Source of the DNA: Ideonella dechloratans
GTDB lineage: Bacteria; Pseudomonadota; Gammaproteobacteria; Burkholderiales; Burkholderiaceae_C
Length of the DNA: 64,000 bases
Direction: 5' to 3'
Assembly (NCBI RefSeq): GCF_021049305.1
Contig: NZ_CP088081.1
Location: 3,348,001-3,412,000 of the forward strand
This document shows, piece after piece, positions 15,428-23,915 of the stretch. Position 1 is the first letter of the stretch, and each line of letters begins with the position of its first letter. A program made the position numbers and the translations under genes. Under the pieces are notes generated by a model. The model saw nothing but the letters and a program-made list of their open reading frames with translations. It made no database searches and had not been told where the DNA came from.

Positions 15428-15819
15428 GCGCGCGCCGCCTCCTGCCACAGCGCCTGGTCCTGCGCCCATTGCGCACGCCACAGCGCCGCGTCGAAGACCG
15501 CCTGGTCCCGGTGGCGCCGCGCCTGCCACACCCCCAAGGCCAGGGCGAGCAGGGCCAGGCCGGCCGGCAGCGCCACCAGCACCCAGGCGGCAGGCATCCG
15601 TTCCACCGGCACGGCCGCCGCCAGCAGCAGGGCCACGCCCCCCAGCCCCAGGGCCAGCAGCGCCAGCACCATCACCACCAGCCCCCACAGCAGGCGCTGA
15701 CGCCAGCGCCGGGCCGCCTCGCCCAGCTCAGCCTGGGCCAGCGCCGCATAGGCGCCGGCATGTTCGGCCAACAGGTCGGGCCGGCTGGCCAGGGTGCGGA
15801 ACAGGGGGTGGATCGGCAT
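15424..15819 (-). CDS. YqjE-like / phage-holin-family small membrane protein
   Basis: A 131-residue protein with two strong membrane helices (WGLVVMVLALLALGLGGVALLLAAA and AWVLVALPAGLALLALALGVW) between charged helical ends. This is the layout of YqjE/holin-superfamily-X proteins that follow YqjD-type ribosome-anchoring proteins. The helical hairpin and the position after the DUF883 gene support the call. Despite the family name there is no sign of a phage here. Function in bacteria is poorly defined. Confidence 0.8.
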   Translation of the reverse strand: MPIHPLFRTLASRPDLLAEHAGAYAALAQAELGEAARRWRQRLLWGLVVMVLALLALGLGGVALLLAAAVPVERMPAAWVLVALPAGLALLALALGVWQARRHRDQAVFDAALWRAQWAQDQALWQEAARA

Positions 15820-15847
15820 GGCGGGTCCGAAGGGCGGTGACTCAGGC

Positions 15848-16228
15848 TCAGGATACGCGACGCGAACGCGCCAGCCAGCCGATCAGGCCAGCCATGGCCG
15901 CGCCGGCGGCGGCGGCGATCAGCACCGACTTGACCGGCTCGTCGCGGATGTAGGCCCGCGCCTGATCCCCGGCATCCTCCAGCCGTTCACGTGCGCGGTG
16001 GGTGGCGTCGCGGGCCTGGTCGCGGGTGCGGGCCGCCAGGGCCTCGACCTGGCCCACGGCGCGGGACAGGGAGAAGGCCTTGTCCTCACGCGCCTCCTGA
16101 ACCTCGGCCTCGACCTTGTCCAGGGCGCGTCCGGTGGCACGGCGCGTGCCTTCGATGGCCCGCTCGGCCAGGTCAGCAGCTTGGTCCATCGTTTGGTCCA
16201 GGGCAGCGGCAGCGGTCTTTGCAGTCAT
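15848..16228 (-). CDS. DUF883 (ElaB/YqjD/YgaM-type) membrane-anchored protein
   Basis: A 126-residue protein with a long amphipathic, Ala/Glu/Arg-rich helix (AERAIEGTRRATGRALDKVE) and the family's C-terminal signature YIRDEPVKSVLIAAAAGAAMAGLIGWL, a Gly/Ala-rich membrane anchor. E. coli YqjD and ElaB dock ribosomes at the inner membrane in stationary phase. The ATG at 16228 is supported by AGGAG seven bases upstream; an in-frame TTG at 16234 is less likely. It is the first gene of a three-gene operon. Confidence 0.88.
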   Translation of the reverse strand: MTAKTAAAALDQTMDQAADLAERAIEGTRRATGRALDKVEAEVQEAREDKAFSLSRAVGQVEALAARTRDQARDATHRARERLEDAGDQARAYIRDEPVKSVLIAAAAGAAMAGLIGWLARSRRVS

Positions 16229-16384
16229 GGGCAATCTCCTGTGCAGATGAAGACGTGATGTCGATCAAGTTCGTCCTCCCAGTGTGGGACGCACCATCCG
16301 CATCGGCCACCGGCCGGTGCCCCGTTGACCTGTCGGCCATCCGGCGGTGGCCGTGTCAGCATCGCCCGACCTACGCCATGCGGA

Positions 16385-16404
16385 GCCCCTTGGGAAGAAG
16401 GGGC
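16385..16404. other. Hairpin in the intergenic region before the 16475 gene
   Basis: Arms GCCCCTT/AAGGGGC with a 6-base loop lie between divergent genes (16229-16474). There is no T-run on either side. It may be a 5'-UTR structure of the 16475 gene or just a chance palindrome in GC-rich DNA. Confidence 0.3.
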
Positions 16405-16474
16405 AAGTTCCTACACACAGGCCCATGACTTGCGTCCAGCATGGGTCCTTGTTGAGAAGTCTTTGTGAACCCTG

Positions 16475-16882
16475 ATGAGTCCGACCCTGCAGCATCCGCC
16501 CGAGCATGAGCACGACCATGCCGAGGTTCGGGATGCCCCATCGCCCCTGCCTCAGCCCGCGGCCCTGGCGATCGATGCCATCCCCTTCGCGTCCGATGCC
16601 ACCGTGGCCGGTGAACTGGACATCGCCTTCAGCACCCACAAGTCCGTGATCGTGCGGGCGCAGGTGGATTTCGCCGGTGACACGCCGCCGATGGAGGTGG
16701 CCCTGGTCATCCCCCGTGCGCACTGCCGTGACGGACAACCCCTGTTGTCCGCCCTGCAGGACGCCGCACTGGCCGCCATCGACCGCAACACCCATGGCTG
16801 GGAAGCGGCCGGCACCACGCCGCGGCGGCTGTCCATCCAGATGAACCAGCGCTGGTATGCCCTGTACGGCTTCGCCGGCTGA
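16475..16882 (+). CDS. Hypothetical cytoplasmic protein
   Basis: A 135-residue protein that I do not recognise. The first 30 residues are polar and Pro/His-rich. The rest reads like a small alpha/beta domain (ATVAGELDIAFSTHKSVIVR, MEVALVIPRAHCRDGQPLLS, a helix, then a C-terminal strand RWYALYGFAG). There is no signal peptide or membrane segment. Codon use matches the surroundings, so it is probably a real gene, but there is no obvious ribosome-binding site at the ATG and the start is uncertain. It lies between the YqjD-like operon (divergent) and yfiR (same strand, 154 bases away). Confidence 0.6.
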   Translation: MSPTLQHPPEHEHDHAEVRDAPSPLPQPAALAIDAIPFASDATVAGELDIAFSTHKSVIVRAQVDFAGDTPPMEVALVIPRAHCRDGQPLLSALQDAALAAIDRNTHGWEAAGTTPRRLSIQMNQRWYALYGFAG

Positions 16883-17036
16883 CACGACAGCGCTGAGGCG
16901 AATTCCCCACAGTCGCCGTCACTAGCGCACGCTTGTCCGCACCCAGCGCCGCCTGCGTCGCCGCAGGTCCCGCGCCAGAGGTGCCCGACCTCACAGAATC
17001 GGCGCCAGGGGCTCGCCCCCCGCCGTCTCTGTGTCC

Positions 17037-17609
17037 ATGCGCTCCGTCTTCTTCATCGCCACGCCGCCTGCGCCGCCTCATGGACGCTGGACGGGCGTGG
17101 CCATCGCCCTGCTGGGGCTCAGCCCCTGGGCGCAGGCCGGCACGCCGCTGGCGGCGGCGGAATCCGAGTTCGCGCCCGCCGAGGTGGTGAGCCGGATCGT
17201 GGCCTACACCCGCTGGCCCGGCGAGCCCCGCCCGCTGGTCGCCTGCATCAGCCGGCAGGCCGACGACACGGCGGCACTGCTCGCGCGCCTGCAAGCGCCC
17301 GAGGCGCCGCGCCCCCTGGTCGCGCGGGACATCGCCGTGGACACCGCCGTGCCCAGCACCTGCGATCTGGTGTACTTCATGGGCTGGACCCCGGCGCGCC
17401 AACAGGCCGCCCTGCGGGACCTGGCCCAGCGCCCGGTGTTGACCATCGGGCCGGGGGCCGATTTCTGCAGCGACGGCGGCATGTTCTGCCTGGACAGCCG
17501 CAGCGACGGCACCCACTTCGAGGTCAACCTGGACGCCGTGGCGCGCAGCGGCCTGCGCGTGCATCCGCAGGTGCTCCGGCTGGCGCGGCTCGGCGGGAGG
17601 ACCGGATGA
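17037..17609 (+). CDS. yfiR: YfiR-type periplasmic repressor of a diguanylate cyclase
   Basis: A 190-residue exported protein (DUF4154). Its signal peptide ends near WAQAG, and four cysteines at 70, 109, 144 and 151 sit at nearly the same positions as the disulfide-forming cysteines of Pseudomonas aeruginosa YfiR. Other family marks are VSRIVAYTRWP and the C-terminal VLTIGPGADFCSDGGMFCL. YfiR binds and silences the inner-membrane cyclase YfiN until it is released by redox stress or by YfiB. The stop overlaps the yfiN ATG as ATGA. The ATG at 17037 was preferred to a GTG two codons earlier. Confidence 0.9.
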   Translation: MRSVFFIATPPAPPHGRWTGVAIALLGLSPWAQAGTPLAAAESEFAPAEVVSRIVAYTRWPGEPRPLVACISRQADDTAALLARLQAPEAPRPLVARDIAVDTAVPSTCDLVYFMGWTPARQQAALRDLAQRPVLTIGPGADFCSDGGMFCLDSRSDGTHFEVNLDAVARSGLRVHPQVLRLARLGGRTG

Positions 17610-18838
17610 GCCGCGCCCAAGCGCCACAGCCCCTGCGCCGCGTGCTGCGCCGGGCCCAGCTGCGGGTGGCCGCCATCGCCACCGGCGTGGTGGGCGGCCT
17701 GCTGATGCTGGCCTCGGCCATGCTGCTGCGGGCCAGCGCCCAGAACCACCTGGAGCTGGTCGCGCGCTCCCTGGCCTACACGGTGGACGCCGCGGTGGTC
17801 TTCCGAGACGCCCGGGCGACCACCGACATCCTGGCCGACGTCGGCCGGCGCGAGCATCTGGCACAGGCCGAGATCCGCCTGCCCGGCGGGCGGGTGCTGG
17901 CCCGCTACCAGCCCCCGCCCCCCGAGGGGCTGGAGGACCGGCTGGCCGCCCTGCTGCCGTCCTTCGAGGTGGCCCAGGCGGTGCTGGCCGACGGGCAGGA
18001 GCAGGCCACGCTGCAGGTCCGGGCACAGGCCCGGCTGCTGGTGCAGGCCGCCGGCTGGGGCCTGCTGGGCCTGCTGGCCGGCATGGCGTCCATCCTGCTG
18101 GCGGTGCGCCGCGCCGCGCGGGAACTGGCCGAGCAGGTCGAGGCCCCGCTGCTGGCCCTGGCCGCGCAGACGCGGACCATCCGAGAGGCCCAGGACTTCG
18201 ACCGGCGGGTGCCTTCGGCCCGCGTGACCGAGATCGACGCCCTGGCGCGCGACTTCAACGCCCTGCTCGCCCAGGTCCAGGCGCAGCGCCAGGAGCTGAT
18301 GCAGCGCCATGTCGCGCTGCAGAGCGCACACGACCAGCTCGCGCACCAGAGCCGGCTGGACGGGCTCACCGGCATCGCCAACCGGGCCTGGTTCGAGCAC
18401 TGCCTGGCCGTGGCCATGACGCGCCCGCGGCCGCCGGGCGAGCGGCTGGCGGTGCTGTTCATCGACGTCAACGACTTCAAGCGCGTCAACGACGAACATG
18501 GCCATGAGGTGGGTGACCAGGTGCTGACCGCCCTGGCCGGCCGCCTGCGCGGCTGCGTGCGCGAAAGCGATCTGGTGGCCCGCCTGGGCGGGGACGAGTT
18601 CGTGGTGCTCATCGACCCGCTGCGCCAGCGCGAGGACATCGCCACGCTGGTGCACAAACTCACCAGCGCCCTGGCCCACCCGGCCGAGCTGGGCTCCGCG
18701 GCCCGCCCGCTGCCCGGCGTCAGCATCGGCGCGGCAGTCTTCCCCGACGATGGACAGAGCCCCGAGGCCCTGCTGCGGGAGGCCGACCGCCAGATGTACC
18801 GGCGCAAGCCGTCCACCGCCTCGCGCACGCGCCCCTGA
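17606..18838 (+). CDS. yfiN: YfiN-type membrane diguanylate cyclase
   Basis: A 410-residue protein. Membrane helix 1 (about 22-44), a periplasmic CHASE8-like domain (about 45-148), membrane helix 2, HAMP (about 167-225), then a GGDEF domain with an intact LGGDEFVVL motif near residue 330 and DGLTGIANRAWFE at its start. It makes cyclic di-GMP and is expected to be held off by YfiR in the periplasm. The three-gene order yfiR-yfiN-yfiB makes the assignment firm. Output is likely biofilm or surface attachment, which could include the fil-like structure nearby (inference). Confidence 0.93.
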   Translation: MSRAQAPQPLRRVLRRAQLRVAAIATGVVGGLLMLASAMLLRASAQNHLELVARSLAYTVDAAVVFRDARATTDILADVGRREHLAQAEIRLPGGRVLARYQPPPPEGLEDRLAALLPSFEVAQAVLADGQEQATLQVRAQARLLVQAAGWGLLGLLAGMASILLAVRRAARELAEQVEAPLLALAAQTRTIREAQDFDRRVPSARVTEIDALARDFNALLAQVQAQRQELMQRHVALQSAHDQLAHQSRLDGLTGIANRAWFEHCLAVAMTRPRPPGERLAVLFIDVNDFKRVNDEHGHEVGDQVLTALAGRLRGCVRESDLVARLGGDEFVVLIDPLRQREDIATLVHKLTSALAHPAELGSAARPLPGVSIGAAVFPDDGQSPEALLREADRQMYRRKPSTASRTRP

Positions 18839-18858
18839 GAACAGCCCAAGGAGAAGCC

Positions 18859-19380
18859 ATGCCCACGCTGCCGCCACGGCGGTCCCGCCGCCGGTACCTC
18901 GCCCAGTCCCTGGCCGGGCTGATGGTGATGCCCACCGCCCTGCTGTCGGGCTGCCAGACGCCGGGGGGCGGGTCCCCCGCATCGCAGCGTGACACCCGGC
19001 TGCGCGCCCTGGGCTTCACCCCCTCGGACGAGGGCTGGAGCCTGAACCTGTCGAGCAAGCTGCTGTTCGCCTTCGACGCCGACGCACTGGACGCGACCCA
19101 GCGTCAGCACCTGCTGGAACTGGGCAATTCGCTGGCCGCGCTGGGCGTGGGCGAGCTGCGCATCGAGGGCCACACCGACCTCAAGGGCAGCAGCGACTAC
19201 AACCTGCAGCTGTCGCAGCGACGGGCCGAGGCGGTGGCCCAGGTGTTGCGGGGCAGCGCGCTGTCACGCGCGCGGCTCACCGTGCGCAGCCGTGGCAAGG
19301 AACGGCCGGTGTGCACCGACGACACCGAGGCCTGCCAGTCGCAGAACCGACGGGTGGTGCTGATCGTTCCGGCGCTGTGA
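18859..19380 (+). CDS. yfiB: YfiB-type OmpA-domain outer-membrane lipoprotein
   Basis: A 173-residue lipoprotein. The signal has an Arg-rich start and the lipobox LLSGC (Cys32). The OmpA peptidoglycan-binding domain shows LLFAFDADALD, IEGHTDLKGSSDYNLQLSQR and QNRRVVL. In P. aeruginosa YfiB traps YfiR at the peptidoglycan under cell-wall stress and so frees YfiN. AAGGAG precedes the ATG. It is the last gene of the module and converges on rpe, with only 20 bases between the stops. Confidence 0.92.
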   Translation: MPTLPPRRSRRRYLAQSLAGLMVMPTALLSGCQTPGGGSPASQRDTRLRALGFTPSDEGWSLNLSSKLLFAFDADALDATQRQHLLELGNSLAALGVGELRIEGHTDLKGSSDYNLQLSQRRAEAVAQVLRGSALSRARLTVRSRGKERPVCTDDTEACQSQNRRVVLIVPAL

Positions 19381-19401
19381 CCGGGCACGACCGGCACAGG
19401 C

Positions 19402-20085
19402 TCAGCGGCTGAGCTCGGCGCGCATCGCGTCGATGACGCCCTTGTAATCGGGCTTGCCGAAGATGGCACTGCCGGCCACGAAGGTGTCGGCGCCCGCGTC
19501 GGCGATGCGGCGGATGTTGTCCACCTTGACGCCGCCGTCCACCTCCAGGCGGATGTCGCGGCCGCTGGCGTCGATGATCTTGCGGGCCTTCTCCAGCTTG
19601 CGCAGGGCCGAGTCGATGAAGCTCTGGCCGCCGAAGCCGGGGTTCACGCTCATGATGAGCACCAGGTCCACCTTGTCGATCACCCACTCCAGCACGTCCA
19701 GCGGCTCGGCCGGGTTGAACACCAGGCCGGCCTGCTTGCCCTCGGCCTTGATCAGCTGCAGCGTGCGGTCCACATGGGCCGAGGCATCGGGGTGGAAGCT
19801 CACCAGGTCGGCGCCGGCCTGGCAGAAGGCCTGGGCCAGCGCATCCACCGGCTGCACCATCAGGTGCACATCGATCGGCGCGGGCGTGCCGTCGGGCTTG
19901 ACCGCGTGCGGGCGCAAGGCCTGGCAGATCATCGGGCCGAAGGTCAAGTTGGGCACGTAATGGTTGTCCATCACGTCGAAGTGGATCCAGTCGGCGCCGG
20001 CGGCCAGCACGTGGCGGACCTCCTCACCCAGACGGGCAAAGTCGGCGGACAGGATGCTCGGGGCGATGCGGTAGGTCGGTGCCAT
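19402..20085 (-). CDS. rpe: Ribulose-phosphate 3-epimerase
   Basis: A 227-residue TIM-barrel enzyme that interconverts ribulose 5-phosphate and xylulose 5-phosphate. Hallmarks: [17 protein letters not shown] at the start, the metal ligands in [16 protein letters not shown] and [22 protein letters not shown], and the phosphate loop [11 protein letters not shown] ... VAGSAIFG. The length is normal. In the ancestral layout it is followed by gph and trpE on the same strand; here almost 5 kb of other genes separate it from gph. Confidence 0.97.
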   Translation of the reverse strand: MAPTYRIAPSILSADFARLGEEVRHVLAAGADWIHFDVMDNHYVPNLTFGPMICQALRPHAVKPDGTPAPIDVHLMVQPVDALAQAFCQAGADLVSFHPDASAHVDRTLQLIKAEGKQAGLVFNPAEPLDVLEWVIDKVDLVLIMSVNPGFGGQSFIDSALRKLEKARKIIDASGRDIRLEVDGGVKVDNIRRIADAGADTFVAGSAIFGKPDYKGVIDAMRAELSR

Positions 20086-20158
20086 GGAACTGGAGCCCGC
20101 CAGTGGGGCCTAAAGCGTGAAAGCCCCGGATTTTAAGGAGGCTTGCTAGGATCACCGA

Positions 20159-20533
20159 ATGACGCCAGCCCAGTTCACCTGCACCGTCGTGACGCAGTAC
20201 CTGCCCGAGCAATCCTCGGCCAGCGAAGGCCGTTACGCCTTTGCCTACACGATCACCATCCGCAACACGGGGCCGGTGACCGCGCAACTGGTGGCCCGCC
20301 ACTGGCGCATCACCGACGGCCACGAGCACACCCAGGAGGTGCGCGGGCTGGCCGTGGTCGGCCACCAGCCCCTGCTCAAGCCGGGCGAGAGCTTCGAGTA
20401 CAGCAGCTGGGCCCAGATCGCCACGCCGCAGGGCCGCATGGTGGGCACCTTCTTCTGCATCAGCGAGGACGCCCACTGGTTCGAGACGCCGGTCGGGCCC
20501 TTCGATCTGGTCCAGACGAGGGCCCTGCACTGA
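20159..20533 (+). CDS. apaG: ApaG protein
   Basis: A 124-residue single beta-sandwich domain with the family pattern QYLPEQSSASEGRYAFAYTI near the N-terminus, HWRITDGHEHTQEVRGLAVVGHQP and GTFFCISEDAHWFETPV. ApaG is widespread and associated with cobalt/magnesium resistance phenotypes, but its molecular function is unclear. It is divergent from rpe (73-base gap), a common arrangement in this order. Its stop shares the A of the next gene's ATG (TGATG). Confidence 0.95.
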   Translation: MTPAQFTCTVVTQYLPEQSSASEGRYAFAYTITIRNTGPVTAQLVARHWRITDGHEHTQEVRGLAVVGHQPLLKPGESFEYSSWAQIATPQGRMVGTFFCISEDAHWFETPVGPFDLVQTRALH

Positions 20534-22527
20534 TGGCGGGCATCCACTGGGACCTGACCGCCCTGCTCAACGCCGCCCATGCCCCCGGCAGCCGGGTGGA
20601 GCGGCATCTCTGGTTGGTCCATCTGCTGGAGTGGCTGCGACACGAGGGCGGCGAGACCCCCGAGGGCGAGCCGGGCACCGTCGGCACCCCTTGGCCGGTG
20701 CGCCGGCTGCGCCACCTGCTCAATGTGCTGGACCGTCACCCGGAGCACCGGGTGCGCGTGTCCACCCTGCTGCGCGAGACCCTGGCCGGCCTGGATGCGC
20801 CGGGCCTGCTGGCCGATTTCGGCTTCGCGCCCCGGCACGGCTTCTTCAGCGAACTGGCCGACCGCCTGCGCCTGAACTTCCTGCCCGGCACGCCCGAGAC
20901 CCGCGACCTGGGCGAGCTCTTCCTGCTGATCTTCGACGACGAACGCGACCCGGAGTGGATCGCGGCCATCGACGACCGTACGCTGCGCCGTCTGCTGGCC
21001 CTGTGCGCCGAGGACCCGGCCCGCCTGCCCTGGCAGCACGCGCTGATCGACTCCATCGAGCTGCTGGCCAGCCAGATCCGCGCCAGCGCCCTGTCCTCGG
21101 CCCTGCGCCAGCGCATGGACCCGGCCGGTCTGGGCGACCGCCCCTTCCACCAGGTGGTCGAGGCCGCCGCCGCGCTGCGTCAGGGCCTGTCCGAAGGGGC
21201 CACGCCGCAGCAGCTGCAGCAGCGCGCCCAGTACCTGCGGGCGGTGCTGGACGCCTGCCTGAGGGCCGCGGCCAGCGTGCGCGGCCACCTGGATGAGTAC
21301 GGCATCTCGGTGGACCTGGTGTTCCAGCTCGACCAGCTGCGCGCCCGCGCCGAGCGGGTGGAGAACCTGCTGGCCTGCCTGGTCAGCCCGGACCCGCTGC
21401 CCGACCTGCGCCACCTGCTGCTGGAACTGGCGCGCGCCAGCGCCGGCCGGCGCAGCCTGCGCGCGCTGTTCACCCAGCACTACGCCCTGCTGGCCCGCAA
21501 GGTGACCGAGCGCAGCGCCGAGACCGGCGAGCACTACATCACCCGCGACCGCGACGAGTACCGCCACATGCTGGGCATGGCGCTGGGCGGCGGCGGCATC
21601 ATCGGCTTCACCACGCTGATCAAGTTCGCCATCACCGCGCTGGCCCTGCCGGTGTTCTGGAACGGCCTGGGCGCCGGCCTGAACTACGCGCTGAGCTTCG
21701 TCATCGTGCAGCTGCTGCACTGGACGGTGGCCACCAAGCAGCCGGCCATGACCGCGCCGAGCATGGCGCGCAAGCTCGAGGGCATCGCCAGCGATGTGGC
21801 CCTGGGCCGCTTCGTCGACGAAGTGGCCCACCTGCTGCGCTCGCAGATGGCCGGCATCATCGGCAACCTGGTGGCGGTGGCCCCGGTGGTGCTGGCACTG
21901 CAGGGCCTGTCCTGGTGGTTGGCCGGCAAGCCGCTGATCGGCCAGGCCCAGGCCGACTACGTGCTGCACAGCACCACCCTGCTGGGGCCCACCGCGCTGT
22001 TCGCGGCCTTCACCGGGGTGCTTCTGTTCGCTTCCAGCCTGATCGCCGGCTGGGTCGAGAACTGGTTCGTCTTCCACCGGCTGGACAGCGCCATCGCCTG
22101 GAACCCGCGCTCCATCGCCTGGCTGGGCGAGACCCGGGCCCAACGCTGGGCCCGCTGGTGGCGGGACAACATCTCCGGCCTGGCGGCCAATGTCTCGCTG
22201 GGCCTGATGCTGGGCCTGGTGCCGGCCCTGGCCTCGGTCTTCGGCCTGCCGCTGGAGGTGCGCCACGTCACCCTGTCCACCGGCCAGATCGCCGCCGCCC
22301 TGGGCACGCTGGGCCTGCCCCTGCTGCACGAGCCGGCCTTCTGGTGGTGCGTCGCGGCCATTCCGGTCACCGCCATGCTCAACCTGGGTGTCAGCTTCGC
22401 ACTGGCCTTCCGGCTGGCCATGGTCTCGCAGGGGCTGAAGCTGCAGGACCGCGGCCGCATCTACCAGGCCCTGCGCCAGCGCTGGCGCACGGCGCCCGGC
22501 AGCTTCTTCTTCCCGCCCCGGGGGTGA
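20533..22527 (+). CDS. Large polytopic membrane protein, 'site-specific recombinase' (Gcr) family
   Basis: A 664-residue protein. The N-terminal 330 residues are helical and soluble. The C-terminal half has many membrane helices (LGMALGGGGIIGFTTLIKFAITAL, IIGNLVAVAPVVLALQGLSWWLAG, LFAAFTGVLLFASSLIAGWVENWF and others). It resembles the family labelled site-specific recombinase after gonococcal Gcr, but I see no serine or tyrosine recombinase active-site pattern, and a multi-pass membrane protein is an unlikely recombinase. Its ATG overlaps the apaG stop (TGATG). Its conserved place near apaG and mltA hints at an envelope role (inference). Confidence 0.8.
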   Translation: MAGIHWDLTALLNAAHAPGSRVERHLWLVHLLEWLRHEGGETPEGEPGTVGTPWPVRRLRHLLNVLDRHPEHRVRVSTLLRETLAGLDAPGLLADFGFAPRHGFFSELADRLRLNFLPGTPETRDLGELFLLIFDDERDPEWIAAIDDRTLRRLLALCAEDPARLPWQHALIDSIELLASQIRASALSSALRQRMDPAGLGDRPFHQVVEAAAALRQGLSEGATPQQLQQRAQYLRAVLDACLRAAASVRGHLDEYGISVDLVFQLDQLRARAERVENLLACLVSPDPLPDLRHLLLELARASAGRRSLRALFTQHYALLARKVTERSAETGEHYITRDRDEYRHMLGMALGGGGIIGFTTLIKFAITALALPVFWNGLGAGLNYALSFVIVQLLHWTVATKQPAMTAPSMARKLEGIASDVALGRFVDEVAHLLRSQMAGIIGNLVAVAPVVLALQGLSWWLAGKPLIGQAQADYVLHSTTLLGPTALFAAFTGVLLFASSLIAGWVENWFVFHRLDSAIAWNPRSIAWLGETRAQRWARWWRDNISGLAANVSLGLMLGLVPALASVFGLPLEVRHVTLSTGQIAAALGTLGLPLLHEPAFWWCVAAIPVTAMLNLGVSFALAFRLAMVSQGLKLQDRGRIYQALRQRWRTAPGSFFFPPRG

Positions 22528-22542
22528 CAATCCGGGTCCCGT

Positions 22543-22680
22543 TCACCCCGCTCCCGGCGGGCCCGGGGGCTCGTCATCGCCGCGGTGCTCGTCGCGCCGC
22601 CGCCCCGAGAACATCGTCCACCACACCATGAAGAGCAGGACTCCGGCAGCCACCAGGGCCTCGAACACAAACCATCCCAT
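22543..22680 (-). CDS. Small single-pass membrane protein
   Basis: A 45-residue protein consisting of one membrane helix (MGWFVFEALVAAGVLLFMVW) followed by WTMFSGRRRDEHRGD and an acidic/Pro tail. Short proteins with this layout are common near mltA in related genomes, as I recall, which supports a real gene. The ATG at 22680 lies on the CATG palindrome that also contains the proposed mltA ATG on the other strand; an in-frame ATG at 22692 is an alternative. Function is unknown. Confidence 0.6.
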   Translation of the reverse strand: MGWFVFEALVAAGVLLFMVWWTMFSGRRRDEHRGDDEPPGPPGAG

Positions 22681-23869
22681 GTCGTTTCCCATCCGCCGCG
22701 GTGCGGGCGTCCTCCCATTCTGGTCCTCGGTCCCGCGCCTGGCATCGGGGCTGACCGCGATGGCCGCAGCCGTGCTGCTGGCCAGCTGCAGCAGCGTCTC
22801 GCTGGAGCCCTCGCCGCCGGCCACGCCGCTGCCGGCCCACCCCGCGCCCACCCCGGCGCCGCCGGGCACGCTGGAGCGCAGCCACGCCCGCTGGGTGCCG
22901 GCCAGCTTTGCCGACCTGCCCGGCTGGGGCCAGGACCGCACCCTGGAGCTGTGGCCCGCCCTGCGCCTGGGCTGCCAGACCCCGCCGGCCGCCTGGGCCC
23001 GCCTGTGTGCCCAGGCCCGGCTGACCACCCCGGCCAATGATGCCGAGGCCCGCGCCTGGCTGGAACAGCATCTCAAGGTCTACCGGGTGGAGTCGCCCGA
23101 GGGCGATCCGGCCGGCCTGGTGACCGGCTACTTCGAACCGCTGGTGGCCGCCAGCCGCAAGCCCACCGCCACCCGCCGGGTGCCGCTGTACGCGGCCCCG
23201 CCCGATCTGGGCCAGCGCAAGCCCTACTGGACGCGCCAGCAGCTCGACACCCTGCCGGCCGCCCAGGCCATGCTCAAAGGCCGCGAGATCGCCTGGGTGG
23301 AGGACCCGCTGGACGCCCTGATCCTGCAGATCCAGGGCTCCGGCCGGCTGCAGATCACCGAGGCCGACGGCCGCCAGCGTCTGGTGCGCTTGGCCTTTGC
23401 CGGCCACAACGACCAGCCCTACAAGTCGGTGGGCCGCTGGCTGATCGACCAGGGCGAGCTCAAGCCCGGCGAGGCCTCCTGGCCGGGCATCAAGGACTGG
23501 GCGCGGCGCAACCCCAAGCGCCTGCAGGAGCTGCTGTGGCAGAACCCGCGCTACGTCTTCTTCCGCGAGGAGCCCCTGCCCGACCCCAGCCTGGGGCCCA
23601 AGGGCGCGCAGGCCGTGCCGCTGACCCCGGGGCGTTCGGTGGCGGTGGACCCGGCCGCCGTGCCCTACGGCACCCCGCTCTGGCTGGACACCACCGAGCC
23701 GCTGTCGGAGCGGCCGCTGCAGCGCCTGGTGATGGCGCAGGACACGGGCAGCGCCATCGTCGGCGCGGTGCGGGTGGACTACTTCTGGGGCTGGGGCGAC
23801 GACGCCGAGGCCCAGGCCGGCCGCATGAAGCAGGCGCTGCGGCTGTGGGTGCTGTGGCCGCGCTCCTGA
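22679..23869 (+). CDS. mltA: Membrane-bound lytic murein transglycosylase A
   Basis: About 396 residues. The lipobox LLASC puts it in the outer membrane as a lipoprotein. MltA-domain marks are VTGYFEPLVAASRKPT, ALILQIQGSGRLQI, AFAGHNDQPYKSVGRWLIDQGEL, and the 3D catalytic region (MAQDTGSAIVGAVRVDYFWGWGDDAE) with the conserved Asp residues. It cleaves peptidoglycan with anhydro-muropeptide formation. The start is uncertain: ATGs at 22628, 22679 and 22760 are in frame, and the last would give the shortest normal lipoprotein signal. Confidence 0.94.
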   Translation: MSFPIRRGAGVLPFWSSVPRLASGLTAMAAAVLLASCSSVSLEPSPPATPLPAHPAPTPAPPGTLERSHARWVPASFADLPGWGQDRTLELWPALRLGCQTPPAAWARLCAQARLTTPANDAEARAWLEQHLKVYRVESPEGDPAGLVTGYFEPLVAASRKPTATRRVPLYAAPPDLGQRKPYWTRQQLDTLPAAQAMLKGREIAWVEDPLDALILQIQGSGRLQITEADGRQRLVRLAFAGHNDQPYKSVGRWLIDQGELKPGEASWPGIKDWARRNPKRLQELLWQNPRYVFFREEPLPDPSLGPKGAQAVPLTPGRSVAVDPAAVPYGTPLWLDTTEPLSERPLQRLVMAQDTGSAIVGAVRVDYFWGWGDDAEAQAGRMKQALRLWVLWPRS

Positions 23870-23915
23870 GGCTCGACCAGCGATCGGCCGGCACGCCTTC
23901 AGGCCCCGGGGAGAT

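Noticed and set aside
15424..15819. Possible prophage remnant because of the holin-family label.
   Set aside because: It belongs to a yqjD/yqjE-like operon and no other phage genes are near.
20533..22527. Possible mobile element because of the family name 'site-specific recombinase'.
   Set aside because: No inverted repeats, attachment sites or recombinase motifs were seen, and the gene is coupled to the core gene apaG.
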